Below, one piece after another: positions 49,711 through 62,582 of a DNA stretch of 64,000 nucleotides. The stretch spans positions 4,870,042-4,934,041 of the forward strand of contig OY741283.1 of NCBI GenBank assembly GCA_963514095.1, read 5' to 3'. The notes under the pieces are model-generated. The model was not told where the DNA came from. It was given only the letters and a program-made list of their open reading frames with translations, and searched no databases. The position numbers and the translations under genes are program-made. Position 1 is the first letter of the stretch; each line of letters opens with the position of its first letter. This DNA comes from Eutrigla gurnardus. Taxonomy: Eukaryota; Chordata; Actinopteri; Perciformes; Triglidae.

Positions 49711-52304
49711 AGAGGAGGCCATCATCGCTGCATCACACTAAACAGATCCACAACGCGACGCAGCAGACAGTCGCCGTGTAAAATGATCCAGCCTGCACAC
49801 CTGTTATTACTATGATTGGAAAAATCCAGCCGCGCTAGCGTTAGGTTGTATGTTAGCTCCATCCTTGATGCACTGCGATACACAGTGGGGGGGGGTTACA
49901 TCGACTGCAACCGGTTAAAGCATCTCCCGGTGGCTGGAACTATCAGTGGGCTGAGAATGAGCCAAGGAGAAACCTGCCTGAACAGATATCATCTTTCCAT
50001 TTCCTTCATTTTCCTTTCATAATGTGGAGTCTACCTTCCTGCAGTGTGCTGCAGAGCTTCACTGGCGTTAAACTACAATCTTCCTTCACAGTGAAAAAAA
50101 AAAGATGGCTTTTTTTTTTCTTTCTTCCCGCTGCCGATCGGCTGGCAGGCAAACTCTCTCATGCAGACAAAATGGGCGCAGCCAACTCCTCAGCTCAACA
50201 TTAAAAAGCTGAATAAACAAAGAGGAGGGCTCATCCCCTCCTCTCCTTTGGAATTGGCTGCGGTTGTAATGTAGCACACCCGTCTCAGCCTCCGCCAAGT
50301 GAACCAGACACAGCCGTACCGAAGACACCATAGTAAATTATACAACGGGTAGAGACCGCCGCGCAATCCCATTGGTCCAACAGATATTCCAAGTGGGCTG
50401 ACGACGCCCGTAATAGATGTATTTTCTTTCACTGGTTGCTATGACAACGCTTTTTAGGTTTTTTTATCTTAATTGTCAATTTTACGAATGCAAATTAGTT
50501 TTGAAGCAAACTACACAATTAGTGCACATCGCATTTCACAGATGTTTCTTTTATGTTGCATTGCCGCCATAATGGACGTCCCTTTGGGTCGTCACCACGG
50601 CGACGTGCTCACGTTATCGTTCCAGCACAGCGTGGCCTGGTTTGGCGCTCCCCGTTGCAGTAAACCCGCATTCATGCCTCTCATAACAGCTCCGTGCAAC
50701 GTCCCAGTTTTTGTGGAGTTCAGCTCAGGTTGATGCCGTTTCCCTCCACACAATAACAACTGATTATATCGAACTCACGGGGATCCAGGTTTCACAGCGA
50801 GCAGCGGGGAGGTATGATATGTAATGTTCAAGCATACGGTGTTATTATAAAAAAAAAGCCCAAATTCAACACTATGGTTACTCCAACTCCTTTGTAAATG
50901 CACACAAATAAAACAAGGTAAGCAGGAGAGAAATGGAAGGTAAGAGGAAGAAAGGGAGGCAGAAAGAGGGGTCTGGTGGTTGACAGTACATTTAATTGAT
51001 AGCGGTGAGGGCGGACATGTCAACGCTGTAAACAAGATGGATAGTGAAGGGAGACAGGATGGGGAAGAGAAAGGGGTGACGGGGGAGGGGGAGCAGGTTT
51101 GACCTTTGCTTGATAAATCACTACAAACTTACTTTCACATTTTGATCCAAATGTTTGATATCCTGAAATTCAAACGGCCCCTCCCCCTGGTCATAAAAAG
51201 GACGACGGTCAACCCATCAATTAACACTGACATACTGGTAGTACTGTGGAAGATAAGCAGAAGGTTCACTTTCCACCAGCTACAGAAATCAAATAAAGCA
51301 GGGCAGCAGCCCACCACGGATGGATCCAGATCTGGCTTCGCTGCTTCATTCGCCCCTCAGTCGGGGCTCTGGCGGTAGGTGGAGCGCCCCGGCAACAGTG
51401 GTTTCTCCTCCGGCCAAGAGCAAAGCTTCGCCTCACTGCTCCACCGAGCCAACGCCAATACACCACAGTGCTGGAGGCCAAGGCTGCATTGATGAGTCCA
51501 CTAGAGGGGAGGGAGGCATGGGAGAACCAGAGGACTATGCAGAGAATCCTGCTGTAGTAAAATGAGAGGTTTTCTAAAGGGAATCTGGTGCTCGGAAAAA
51601 TACTGATTATCCAGGAACTTGTGATAAGACCAAGGCCGTATTTTCCTCCACTTGTTGCAGCTGCTTTTTCACGTTTCTTACTGTGGCACATTGACACTGG
51701 AAAGCGTATCCCATCATTTGATGCTGCACTCGTGTAAATACCTTCATGGGGATTGTCAATCAGGCTTTGGAAAAAGGGAAAGAGTGGTCCATGTAATCAC
51801 AGCCGGTGATTCACGGCGTTTTACTACGCAGCTATACACTGTACTTAGTCAGCTCAGCACGACAGCCAAATGCTCTCATAACCCAGTGACAAGACGCTTC
51901 CGAGGGGAAGCGAATCGTCGTGAGAAAAAAGCAAATCATAAGAACATCTGAATTCTGGTTTATTTGGCCACTTTGTGTAAACGAGAGAAAGGGAAAGAGT
52001 ACAAACTCCTGTGGCAACAATGCTAAATAAATAGCTGCCAGTGAATCACCAGAGTGTTGTGCTGTAATGCATCACCATCTGGTTATGTATATAGATGGTC
52101 ATAAACATATGCAAAAGGTAGAGTACATCTCACGCATATTATTAATTCAGAGCGATATCAAAGGAGAACTGATTAAATATCTATGCAGTTTTCAATGGAT
52201 AATTAATTATTACACAAGGTACATTATGTGTCACACACAAAGACACGAACGCACGGCAAAATGGCAAAAGCATGTAAACACAGACATGCAATGCAGGGAA
52301 GCAC

Positions 52305-52374
52305 ACACACTCACACACACACTCACAGACACACACATACACACTCACACACACATACACACATACACACACAG
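52305..52374. repeat. Imperfect (CA)n with CACT/CATA interruptions
   Basis: CA blocks broken by CACTCACA, CAGACA and CATACA words over about 70 bp. Confidence 0.9.
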
Positions 52375-52797
52375 AGTGGGAAAATACAATAGTCTGTTGG
52401 TTCTAGTTGCATGAACACATTTTATGGTGATGGAGATGCTGCTAAATCGGTGAGATTTATTCAGGCTCACAGCAACAATATCTCTCTACAGCTCTGTCTT
52501 TTCCTCAGTATATCTCTCTTTTTCACGTCCTTCACTTTCTTGCTTTGTACTGGATTTTTCTTTTTCCTTTGTTATTGTTTGATTTGGCACCGTTTCTGCT
52601 AAAAGCCTTAGGCGTGGATTCCATTCTACCGATCAAACCCATTTGTTTTTACGCTAAAAGAAGATTTCTGGTCTACAGTTTAGTATCAATTACAATCTCT
52701 TGAGAGTCTGCCAAAATCAGAAAAGGTCATATCTGACGTCCCATCAATTGGACAACTGCAAATCAATACATTAACTAATTAATATAAATATGAATAT

Positions 52798-53035
52798 TAA
52801 AGAGGACCTATAATGCTTTTCTACCTTTTTTGTGCATATAAAAGGCCTCCAGAGTGTCATAACCTGACATCCATGTCCAAAGGGAGGTACTTTTCTCCTC
52901 CTGAACTGCTTGAAATGCCTCAAATTGACACCTAGCATTTTCTTCCCTCGAGTGGTGATGTCACCAAGTAATGTATTTGCATAATGTCTACCCAGTTGCT
53001 AGTTTTGCACACCCTCAAACAAATGTTGAGAAGAA
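52798..53035. mobile_element. Teleost non-autonomous DNA repeat remnant
   Basis: Words such as AAAGAGGACCTATAATGCTTTT, GTGATGTCACCAAGTAATG, TTTGCATAATGTCTACCCAG and TTGCTAGTTTTGCACACC match, from memory, a common dispersed teleost repeat beginning AAAG.GACCTAT.ATGC. The far terminus was not identified. No coding content. Confidence 0.5.
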
Positions 53036-53502
53036 GTCCCCCCCAGCCTATCATTTCATGATCATTCTCATTTTCAACTTATTGCCATCTTTATCTGAAC
53101 TCATCAACCTCCCCATCATGATCCTTCTGAGCCCTGTAGACCTCAATAAACGTCGTTCTCACCAATCATTCCTGCACCATGCGCCTCTCTCCTCCTCTCC
53201 TCACCCCTTCCCCTCTTCTTTCTGGTGTTCTCATTTCATTCTGTCTGACACCTTTTTCTCTCTCTCTCCATTTAATCACCCTGCATCTCCGTCTCTATTA
53301 CTCTGACAGAGAAGGCTGCGTCCTCCATTATCTCACCTGCTATACAACATTTCTTTCTCCCTTCTCCTCTTTTGCCGCACCTCCCACACCTTCTCCTCGC
53401 ATTTTAATCGTTCCCGTGTCTCCATCTCACTCCTGCTGGTCCAAATTGATGAAAGTGTTCACATTGTTATTCCCTGGACCCGACAACATTCACACCTTGA
53501 TT

Positions 53503-53517
53503 CACACACACACTAAA

Positions 53518-53557
<40 letters not shown>

Positions 53558-53605
53558 TAAAACACACACACACACACACACTCTAAAACAAACACACACA
53601 CACAC
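53503..53605. repeat. (CA)n interrupted by CTAAAACA
   Basis: Three CA blocks separated by recurrent ACACTAAAACACAC and CTCTAAAACAAACAC words, indicating internal duplication of the array. Confidence 0.93.
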
Positions 53606-53698
53606 GCGCGTCCGACCGTTGCGTTCACACCCCTGCTGACATCATGGCCAGCAGTGTTTCTCTCAGTGAATCCATTAGCACCAAGAGGCAGCACCACC

Positions 53699-53701
<3 letters not shown>

Positions 53702-53766
<65 letters not shown>
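53702..53766. repeat. (CA)n microsatellite
   Basis: Perfect CA run of about 65 bp. Confidence 0.97.
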
Positions 53767-53767
<1 letters not shown>

Positions 53768-54991
53768 TAAACACACACACAAACAAACTTGAGCGCAGAC
53801 GGCGACTACATTTCACAGTCCACACGGTGCCTTCTAACACTCGCCCTCGGCTCGTGTTGACCTTAGGTCTGGCATGTAAAGGAACAGGGTAAAACTAAAT
53901 TAGCATAGCACGCAACGCTAGTGCTAGTAATGTTAGCAGCACTGAGTTAACACAATGCTAACCAGAGGTGAACACATGTTTACCTCTTTTATGTTTTTCC
54001 ATTCGTTTCAAGCCAAATTGCAGTTGTAGGCTGAGTTTTAGGCAACGCTGTGTCCTTTTATTACACGACAGCAGTGTTGACCACAGTGTAAAGGAGAGTA
54101 GTGACATTTTATCTGACAAAAACACGATAAGGTAGAGGAATGTTCAATCACAGGGAGAGTCTAATCAGTCACATTTACATACTGTGGCAGGAGCCCATAG
54201 CTACCTGATGCATTAGGCGTTTAAAAATCACGCTAAAAGTGGCTTTTTCCAGCATGAATTGTTATATTTTCACATTATATGTCTGAATGCACTCCGCCCT
54301 GGTTTGTAATTATGGTAAAGGCAATCTCAGAGGCCATCAGCTATCAGTCTGACAACAAAAAGCCTCTCTAAGGGCTATAATACTGGGATGCCTGCATTCA
54401 CAACAAAATCTCATCCAGCTGCCTACAGATCCTACATATGAATGCAGAATATGTTCATGCAGATCACGTTCAATACAACTAGAAAAGAAGAAATGTATAT
54501 AGTCTAACACTACACTCTCACTCAGACAGGTTTACATAAAGGAAAAGCTACTTTCACGAGATATGTAGCCTATGCGATTAAACCCCCAGGGCAAAGCCAA
54601 CCTAAATTATAAAAATAGTTATTGTTGTCCCTGTTTCATATTCAGAACTTCCTGCCCTCATTTCCTGAAAAAAGATTCCCAGGGCTTCATGGCCTTTAGA
54701 GCCCAGAGCTGAGTCAGGTCTCAAGACAGTCTTTGGCCATCATTGTTTCAGCATGCGATGATTAGCCATTAGGCTCTTGTGCCGTGACATGCCGTTGAGG
54801 CCCCACTTCCCCCGCTCCAATTTAAATGAGGAATGAAAAGGAAGAGAAGGATCTGAGGAAGAGGAAGACAAGAAGGGGGGATTAGTGAGGAGAGGAAGCA
54901 CCCCCCCCCCTCTCAGGTCCCTAAATAACACTTGTCCAAACACAAAGCAAAGCATTTTCATGCCCTTCCTTAATATCTCACACTTCAAAAT

Positions 54992-54993
<2 letters not shown>

Positions 54994-55030
<37 letters not shown>
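54994..55030. repeat. (GT)n microsatellite
   Basis: GT run of about 37 bp. Confidence 0.95.
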
Positions 55031-55032
<2 letters not shown>

Positions 55033-55807
55033 ATAGCCCATGCCTGGTTTCTTTTACTTCTCTTTCTTCCTCTCCCTCCCTCTGTCTCTACGGGGTTAGA
55101 GGACTTAGCGGAGCTTTCAGAGAGCTGTTGATTTAGCATTATGTGTGTTAATGCAGGAGGCCAGGAGTGGAGGAGTGCTGACTCCAATACACTTTAAATC
55201 CACCACATGCCAATAGGTAGGATGACACCTGGACCTCTAGCTGGGACGCTCTGATGAATAAATTAAGCAGCAATCTCTCCATCGATCTAAATGAACCTGC
55301 AGCGTGTGTTTGCATGCGTGCATGCTAATGTTGAGCGGTGAAGTGCAAGCAAGGAGCTGACTGTAAATGCGGGAAGGTGGACAGTTTTGTGTTGGGAACG
55401 GCGAGTGATTCATGTGTGTGTGTGTTGTAAGTGTGCGTGTGCCTCCTTTCTGTCCAGGCCATTTTTTTCCATTCATCGATTGTCAGGTTAGAAGAGCTCA
55501 ATAGAGGTATGGCAGCTGTGATAGCATCTTTAAGGCAATTAGCCTTGGACATGAGAGGACACACACATACAAACACATACACACACACACACACAAACAC
55601 AAACACAAAAATCTATCCTATTGGCTTCAGATTAATGCCTGAATGTTTAAATGAAAGACTTGGAAAAACCTTGAAAATGGAAAAACCTTCAAATTCACAA
55701 CATTCACTCTTTGAAAATCTCCAAATCTGACTTAGCCGAAGAGGTCAACTATTGATAATAGAGCCACAGAAACCATTATACAACTGATGCCAGGCTGAGA
55801 AGTACTT

Positions 55808-56100
55808 GGGCGGCTGTAGCTCAGGAGGTGAAGCAGTTTGTCCACTTATCGGAAGATCTGCGGTTTGGCGGTTCAATACTCCAGTCTGCATGCCATGTCA
55901 TGTCCTTGGTTAACATACTGAAGTGCCATTGCTGTGTGATTAAGTGTGTGAATGAACATTTAGATTGGATCCTTATGAGAAATTGGCACCTTGCATGGGC
56001 AGCTTCTGCCAGCAGGACAGGTGAATGTTAACATGTAATGTAAAGCACTTTGAGCGTTTGGAAGACTAGAAATACGACTGCAAGTCCAATCATCATTTAC
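55808..56100 (+). mobile_element. tRNA-derived teleost SINE
   Basis: The head GGGCGGCTGTAGCTCAGGAGG carries an RNA polymerase III A box (TAGCTCAGGAGG). About 45 bp later GCGGTTCAATACTCC carries a B box (consensus GGTTCGATTCC). The body has TGTCCTTGG, TTGGCACCTTGCATGG, GCAGCTTCTGCCA, AATGTAAAGCACTTTGAGCG and the tail GGAAGACTAGAAATACGACTG then CAAGTCCAATCATCATTTAC, all matching from memory a widespread percomorph SINE. The copy is diverged (A-box downstream GTGAAGC for GTAGAGC) and slightly shortened. Confidence 0.88.
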
Positions 56101-56463
56101 AAGTCAACTGATGTTCATGTTTGAAGTGCCCCTTTAATAATTGGCCTTTTAGTCTTTATCCTCATCTTGAAGCAAAAAACGTCAAACAAAAATGACAGAA
56201 GAGCTCCAAGAAATGTTCCTATCTTGAGCCAAACACAACTGACAACAAGGTTACTAAACTAGACCTGGTGGCTCTACATGCCAGAAAATAACCAGAACAA
56301 ATAAACAGTGATTTAAAAAGCTGTTTAAAAACACACAATTAATCTGTTGATATCAGAGAAAGCAACCAGGAGCAATTAGCATCAAATATATAAAAAGCTA
56401 CCAGTGAAATCGGTGGTAAAAAAGGATGATCATTGGCTAAAACGTCCTACTAGTGGAGTAGCA

Positions 56464-57085
56464 GCCTGTGAGGCCGGTCAGCACCATGGACAGCTCCCTT
56501 GCTGCTGAGGTACTCGGAGGCAGAGGGAGCTGTCCATGGTGCTGATCATATAGGGGCCGGCAGGCAGTGAGCACCATGGACAGCTCTCTTGCTGCTGAGG
56601 TACTCGGAGGCAGGGGGAGCTGTCCATGGTGCTGATCATATAGGGGCCAGCAGGCAGTGTGGACCAACAGGGAGCTGTCCATGGTGCTGATCATATAGGG
56701 GCCAGCAGGCAGTGTGGACCAACAGGGAGCTGTCCATGGTGCTGATCATATAGGGGCCAGCAGGCAGTGAGCACCATGGACAGCTCCCTTGCTGCTGAGG
56801 TATTCGGAGGCAGAGGGAGCTGTCCATGGTGCTGATCATATAGGGGCCAGCAGGCAGTGTGGGCCAGCAGTGCTGTCAGCACCATAGACAGCTCCCTGTT
56901 GGTCCACACTGCCTGCTGTTCCCTATATGATCAGTACCATGGACAGCTCCCTGCTGGTCCACACTGCCTCATGGTCCCGATAGAATCAGCACCACGGAGA
57001 GCTCCCCCTGCCTCCGACCCTGAGGAGCTGTCCATGGTGCTGCCCACACTGCCTGCTGGCCCCTATAGGATCAGCACCAGTTAGA
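56464..57085. repeat. Inverted minisatellite cluster with 19-bp hairpin arms
   Basis: The core words are AGCACCATGGACAGCTCCC and its reverse complement GGGAGCTGTCCATGGTGCT. A 90-bp unit starting at 56481, 56571 and 56771 contains both, separated by about 26 nt (TTGCTGCTGAGG then TACTCGGAGGCAGA), so each unit is a hairpin. A 55-bp unit (GGAGCTGTCC...GACCAACAG) is tandem at 56671 and 56726. From about 56878 the same words run in the opposite orientation (CAGCTCCCTGTTGGTCCACAC, CTGCCTGCTG). Minus-strand open frames across it are repetitive and not regarded as genes. Confidence 0.92.
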
Positions 57086-58287
57086 GCTCCGTAGCATGCA
57101 CTCTCGCTAATTTGCTATTTGTCTTTTTTTTTTTTTTTTTCCTCTCTTGAGTCGAGGCTCTAAGCTTGGAGGGTGTTATACATAGGTGTCAAGTAATTTG
57201 ACAGCGATTAAGGGCCACACAAAACAAATGTCTTCATTTGACTTTAGGGGCCACATTCACAGACCTTCCACTGTATTCCTAGTCTTTCCACCAGGAACAC
57301 ATAAGGTTTTCCGTATGGTAAATGATTGACACTTCCACGTGGGTGAGAGGAGGAGGAGGGGCTTTGAAAAGGAGTCAGAGTTCCATCCAGCACATGTAAA
57401 CACAGCTCTTGCACTCACCTCAGCAGCTCTCGAAAATGCTTGTGAACTCTTCCGAAGCTGTCTGGCAGATGTGAAAGGTTTGACCTCTGAACTGAACGTG
57501 AAAGGGGAGCGAGTGAAGAGAACACGTCTGAAAATGTCATCTGTCACCTCCGCTCCCCTGGGGTTTTCTGGGAGAGCGGTTGTTTGTTGGCCTGGAAACG
57601 CAGTGGCCCAGCACCTAAAATGGACAGCTCCACTTCTTCCTCGCTGTGTTTTGCAACGACAGAGATTGGAGTTGTGCGGATCATCCCATTCAGTGCATTT
57701 AGTTCACGTTTCATCGCGGCACAACGAGCCTAAATTCAGCCCTAAAAATAGAAACAGCCTCCAAGATGGCACCAAAACTGTCTGAGTTTCACGATCACTG
57801 TCCGAGCGAGTGGAAAAGAAAGACAAAGGTGACAAAGAGAAAGAATACTGAGTACCTGGATCCAGAAAAGGCAGATTTAAGATGCGATAACACATGCATA
57901 TTTCTACATTAAGTGTAACACACACATTATCATTCTCAAGCTGTCTCCCACGAGATCTCCCTTCTTTGTATTTTTCTGGCTTTCTTGAATCTTTCCTCTT
58001 CCTGTGTGTCAGCCGGCGACAGCCTGATCTGCTGCCTTGACTTCGTGATGTGCTGTTTGCATGAGTTTACACATCTGCGTACAGTCACGAACAAACACTG
58101 TCACAGAGAAACAATCCATTTGATTAGCTACCGTGAGGGCGAAAAAAAAACAACCTAATTAACATGCATGCGTGTCAAAAGTCTGAAGAAGAAGTCGAAG
58201 ATTGGACGTATTTGTGAGCATGTGATGACAAAACCAATTACTGCTCTTCTGACTGATTGATGGTAAAAACCTCCTGTGTTTCTCCAT

Positions 58288-58320
58288 GTGTGTGTGTGTG
58301 TGTGTTTGTGTGTGTGTGTG
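58288..58320. repeat. (TG)n microsatellite
   Basis: TG run of about 33 bp with one TTTG interruption. Confidence 0.92.
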
Positions 58321-58454
58321 ATGATGTAACACAACCTACATTTGCTTCGTTACTATATGTGTCTCTGTTGGTGTGTATGTGGGTGTTTTACAGCCTCCAA
58401 GACATATACGCTTTAATGTGTCGTCACGATGACTCAAACGGATATCCTATACTG

Positions 58455-58458
<4 letters not shown>

Positions 58459-58500
<42 letters not shown>
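58459..58500. repeat. (GT)n microsatellite
   Basis: GT run of about 42 bp. Confidence 0.95.
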
Positions 58501-58502
<2 letters not shown>

Positions 58503-59242
58503 CCAGAGGCGAGTCCACAGGGTGCCACTGACCTGCTGTGTTAGCCGACTAAATAACAGGACCTGCTTACGGATGTTCTGTAAAATAAACTAAAGCCATT
58601 TTTTTTCACATAAATGTTTAAATATCAGATTCCAGTGTGAACCGGTCGCCGTCCTGAACTGACCCACATGTGCAAAAGAGCAATAATAAAGACCCGACGT
58701 GCAGCACACTGTCGTACAGGAGTAAACATGGAGGCGGCAGACGATCCCTAGGACGAAAGCCAAGTATCTGTAATTCTGGTTTATGGTTATGGTTACTTGT
58801 GTGCAGAGGTGTTGTTGTGGATGCAGGGGTTTGGTTGTTGAAGATGCAGCTGGAGAGCAGTTTTCTGTCTGTGTGACATTAAAATGCACTCCTAGTGCAG
58901 CATTAAAAACACTCAGTCAAGTTTAAATATATGTATGCATTTGTTTTTCTGACAAACGCTACAGAGTGCACTTTAATCTTGCTCCACCAAAAAACAGAAT
59001 ATCATCCCTTCCTCTCTCTGATGCCCCCCCCTCCCCCCTCCCTTCTGTGTGCTATCTTTTATGGTTACTCTCATTTGTCTCCCCCCGAATTTCTCTAAGT
59101 ACATTCATCTGTTTCTCTCTCTCCCTCTCTCCCTCTCTCCCTGCAGTAACAAAACGAGCCGCCCAGTAACCAGGGGAAACGCTGCGTGACGTCATACACA
59201 CCCTCACACTGGCTTAGTCAGAGAAAGCAGAACCTAAGTCCT

Positions 59243-59274
<32 letters not shown>

Positions 59275-59451
59275 CGCACACAAAGTGGAAGAGAGTGAGA
59301 GTGATTAGGGACCCCAAGTATTCTAAAGAAGGTTGTTTTTTTTCTTCCATTCACACTCTCACATACTTTGCGCTCCTTCAAGTAATTGTATTTAGAACGA
59401 CGAGTCAGCAGAATCGTCTGTAAGCTGGCATGCCGGGTTATGTGGAGGCTG

Positions 59452-59454
<3 letters not shown>

Positions 59455-59524
<70 letters not shown>
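59455..59524. repeat. (CA)n microsatellite
   Basis: Perfect CA run of about 70 bp. A 40-bp interrupted CA run lies at 59243-59282. Confidence 0.97.
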
Positions 59525-59528
<4 letters not shown>

Positions 59529-60492
59529 CAGGCCAGCACTGCGGCTTCTTTCGCCGTCTTACTCACTTTCTCTGACTAACTCGGAGCTCTACGCCGTCTC
59601 ACACACAGACTGAGAGAGGTGCGCTCATCCCTCATGTCTCTCTCCCTCTCTCTCTCTCTCTCGTACCTTGAGGAAAGAACAAAGAGCGGTCTAATTGTGA
59701 GGCGGGACCATAGTTCCTTTTCAAGAAGAGCAGATGATGGTGGTGGAGGGAGGCTGACCCAGTTCTAATCAAAGAAAGGGGGAGTTGTTTCATCTTTGTA
59801 GTTGTTTATCACGTCGTCTGTTTGAACGCTGTAATTTACAGATGGGATGTTCTTCCTCCCCATCCTTCACGCCGTCTTCCTCCCCGTTCCATCCATCCCT
59901 CCTTCTCTCCATAGAAGAGGCAATATTCCAGCACACGAGAGCATAAAACATGTTGTCCTTGTGTATGGGTGGGATGGAACAAGCTGGGTGGGATGGCGTT
60001 TACCGTCTGGATGTGCAGAGAAACGAGGGCCGAGCCAAACAGCAAAAAGGAAGCCGCCGCGGCACGAGACAATCTGACGGGTTAACGCTCCGCAATCAAA
60101 CTTGTGTTTTTGTTTACCTGGAGCCACGTTATACCCAAGACGGCGTGAACTCTCAGCACAGAGGTGATGATTAATGTTGCCTTTTTTTTATTGTGTTACA
60201 CAACGTTCAAATGGAGCGAGGCTAACTAAACTGCATTATGAATTAGATTCAACTGTTTTTTTTATGATGCATTCAGAGACTCTAATGGATGTTTGAATGA
60301 GGTTCAAGTACAAAGTACAATGAGGAATTAAGAAAAGTTTGACTTTACGTAACGTGGAACGCAACAGATTTTTAAGGAACCGATCCAAATCTGGCATTTT
60401 GATGCCTGCCTCTTAGTCATCAAGAGATGAATTCAATAAATGTTGCATTACTGAATAAATAAGCGTTCTTTTTTGCAAAGGGGGCAAAGAGA

Positions 60493-60570
60493 TATACGCC
60501 ACCGGAGCTGGTTAAAGACCCGGACTAATCACCACTTGATGTGGGTTCAAATCCCAGACCAATCTCGTTA
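60493..60570 (+). mobile_element. tRNA-like pseudogene or SINE head
   Basis: GTGGGTTCAAATCCCAG forms a T-arm (GGG stem, TTCAAAT loop) with a perfect B-box GGTTCAAATCC. Upstream GGAGCTGGTTAAAG resembles the A-box/D-arm of Ser/Leu-type tRNAs. The acceptor and anticodon stems do not pair convincingly, so this is not a functional tRNA. Confidence 0.45.
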
Positions 60571-60870
60571 AAATTGAGACAAGCTGTTGATTGATTAAGA
60601 TGAATGCCAGCCACGAATGGACAACACACACACACACACACACACACACAGCAACACTATGAGTCAGAGAATAGACGAGGGGTGGGAGAGATAACGAGAA
60701 GAGGCTAAGAGGGTTAATGGCTGTCTGCAGCACAAGGCCGGCGAGATTGCTCTTGTTTGTGCATGTGCGGACACACGTGCATGTACGGGTCAGCCTGATG
60801 AAACCGCACATGATAAATTGATGAGCCGCAAACGCTACATGTCGTCTACCTCCGTCTCCTTTTGTCATAC

Positions 60871-60871
<1 letters not shown>

Positions 60872-60903
<32 letters not shown>
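60872..60903. repeat. (GA)n microsatellite
   Basis: GA run of about 32 bp at the head of a roughly 120-bp purine-rich stretch. Confidence 0.94.
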
Positions 60904-60910
<7 letters not shown>

Positions 60911-61065
60911 AGACGGAGAGAGAGAGGAAGCGACAGAAAGAGAAAAGAAAAAGGGGAAAAGATGGGAGCGGGAAAGATAGAAATGGAGAGCAGTGGTTTC
61001 TGCGCTGGGAGGGCAGCTATTCGTCTTCCTAATGGAGCCATTACCTAAGGGCGTGTGACCCCTGA

Positions 61066-61112
61066 GGGTCAATCTCTCTCTCTCTCTCCCTCTCTCTCTC
61101 ACACACACACAG

Positions 61113-61146
<34 letters not shown>
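61066..61146. repeat. (CT)n-(CA)n compound microsatellite
   Basis: CTCTCTCTCTCTCTCCCTCTCTC followed by (CA)n with two GACA interruptions. Confidence 0.94.
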
Positions 61147-61628
61147 AGAGGACAATCTAGATTACGGTTTGAGTAGCAGCGCCAAGAGCTGAAGGACAGG
61201 CGACGACACTGTGTAATCTGTATTTTATTACCAGAGTTTTTACTCACCGATGTTATCTGTCACTCTCTCTCTCTCTTCCTCCCCACTGTTCTCCCCCTCC
61301 CCTCCACCTTCCTCTCACCTCCTCTTTCTTTTATATCACCACAATTTAAATTTCCCTCAGATCTCCTCTGCACGTATCATCTAACCTCCCTCAATCTGTC
61401 CATCTTTATCCTCTTCTTACCCCTCCACCGACTCCCCCCGAATCACCTCTCCTAACATTCCTCCCCCTCCTCCCCCTCCTCCCCCCCACACCTCCATCTC
61501 CTCACTTTACCTCCACCTAATTTAAAGTGAAAGTGACCTTTTTGTGCAAAGTTGCCACACACACAAACACACACGCTAATAACACCCTGAAAAGAGGGGA
61601 GATAGAATTCACCCTCATCGTTATACCA

Positions 61629-61631
<3 letters not shown>

Positions 61632-61703
<72 letters not shown>
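61632..61703. repeat. (GT)n microsatellite
   Basis: Perfect GT run of about 72 bp, then GCATGTGTGCGTGTG decay. Confidence 0.97.
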
Positions 61704-61704
<1 letters not shown>

Positions 61705-62059
61705 ATGTGTGCGTGTGTGTTTGTGTTTGTCCACCACTACAGGACATAAAATGCAATTACATCTGTCCTTGGGAACATTTCAATCGCTCCGTGTCCGCTT
61801 CAGGCAAATTACCTCTTCAGTAGTATCACGCATACACTACACAACAGATGTGCGTGCGTGCAATAACAATTTTATCTGCACATTATGGTGCACACAACAA
61901 GGTGTAAGGACACACTGCACACGGCTGCAGAACTTTTTAAGTGTCACTTAAAAACGTTAAGAGGACAAATTAAGAAAACAACCACGTCTTGCAGCTTTAC
62001 TTGCGACGCCTTGGCTGTAAAAACGAAAGAAGAAAGTATTCGAGGCTGATGGAGATTCA

Positions 62060-62062
<3 letters not shown>

Positions 62063-62136
<74 letters not shown>
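62063..62136. repeat. (GA)n microsatellite
   Basis: Perfect GA run of about 74 bp. Confidence 0.97.
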
Positions 62137-62141
<5 letters not shown>

Positions 62142-62295
62142 CAAACAGAGTCTGTACATCTCTCTTATTGTCAGCGCTCTGACAGAATGTAATTGAAGAA
62201 AATAAAAACCCCAGAGAAGAGGATCAATTACTCGGTGTACAAGACCAAAGTGATGTTTTCATATTAGAATGATAAAGTGTTGCCCGAAGTACCGC

Positions 62296-62300
<5 letters not shown>

Positions 62301-62365
<65 letters not shown>
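62301..62365. repeat. (GA)n microsatellite
   Basis: Perfect GA run of about 64 bp, 165 bp after the previous one. Both are followed by GTGAA. Confidence 0.97.
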
Positions 62366-62368
<3 letters not shown>

Positions 62369-62479
62369 TGAGGAGAGAGGGGAACAGAGAGACAAAGATG
62401 GGAGAAGTAACAGATAGATGAAGTTTGAGGGTAGTTTAGCAATTTGCCTCAGTGCGTAAAAATGTGTCTATTGCTTTGT

Positions 62480-62507
62480 CTGTGTGTGTGTGTGTGTCTT
62501 TGTGTGT

Positions 62508-62581
<74 letters not shown>
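62480..62581. repeat. (TG)n microsatellite
   Basis: TG run of about 100 bp with CTTTG and TATG interruptions in the first 35 bp. Confidence 0.96.

Positions 62582-62582
<1 letters not shown>

Noticed and set aside
56437..56909. Overlapping minus-strand frames with repeated peptide words (DQHHGQLP, ISTMDSS)
   Set aside because: They are direct translations of the minisatellite units. The repeat unit lengths and orientation switch do not preserve one frame across the cluster.
57339..57785. 148-codon plus-strand open frame with mixed composition
   Set aside because: It looks less repetitive than most, but no motif, splice context or known family was recognised. It may be chance in CpG-containing sequence.
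60512..61138. 208-codon minus-strand open frame
   Set aside because: Built from microsatellite and GA/CT-rich sequence. The remaining residues are low complexity.
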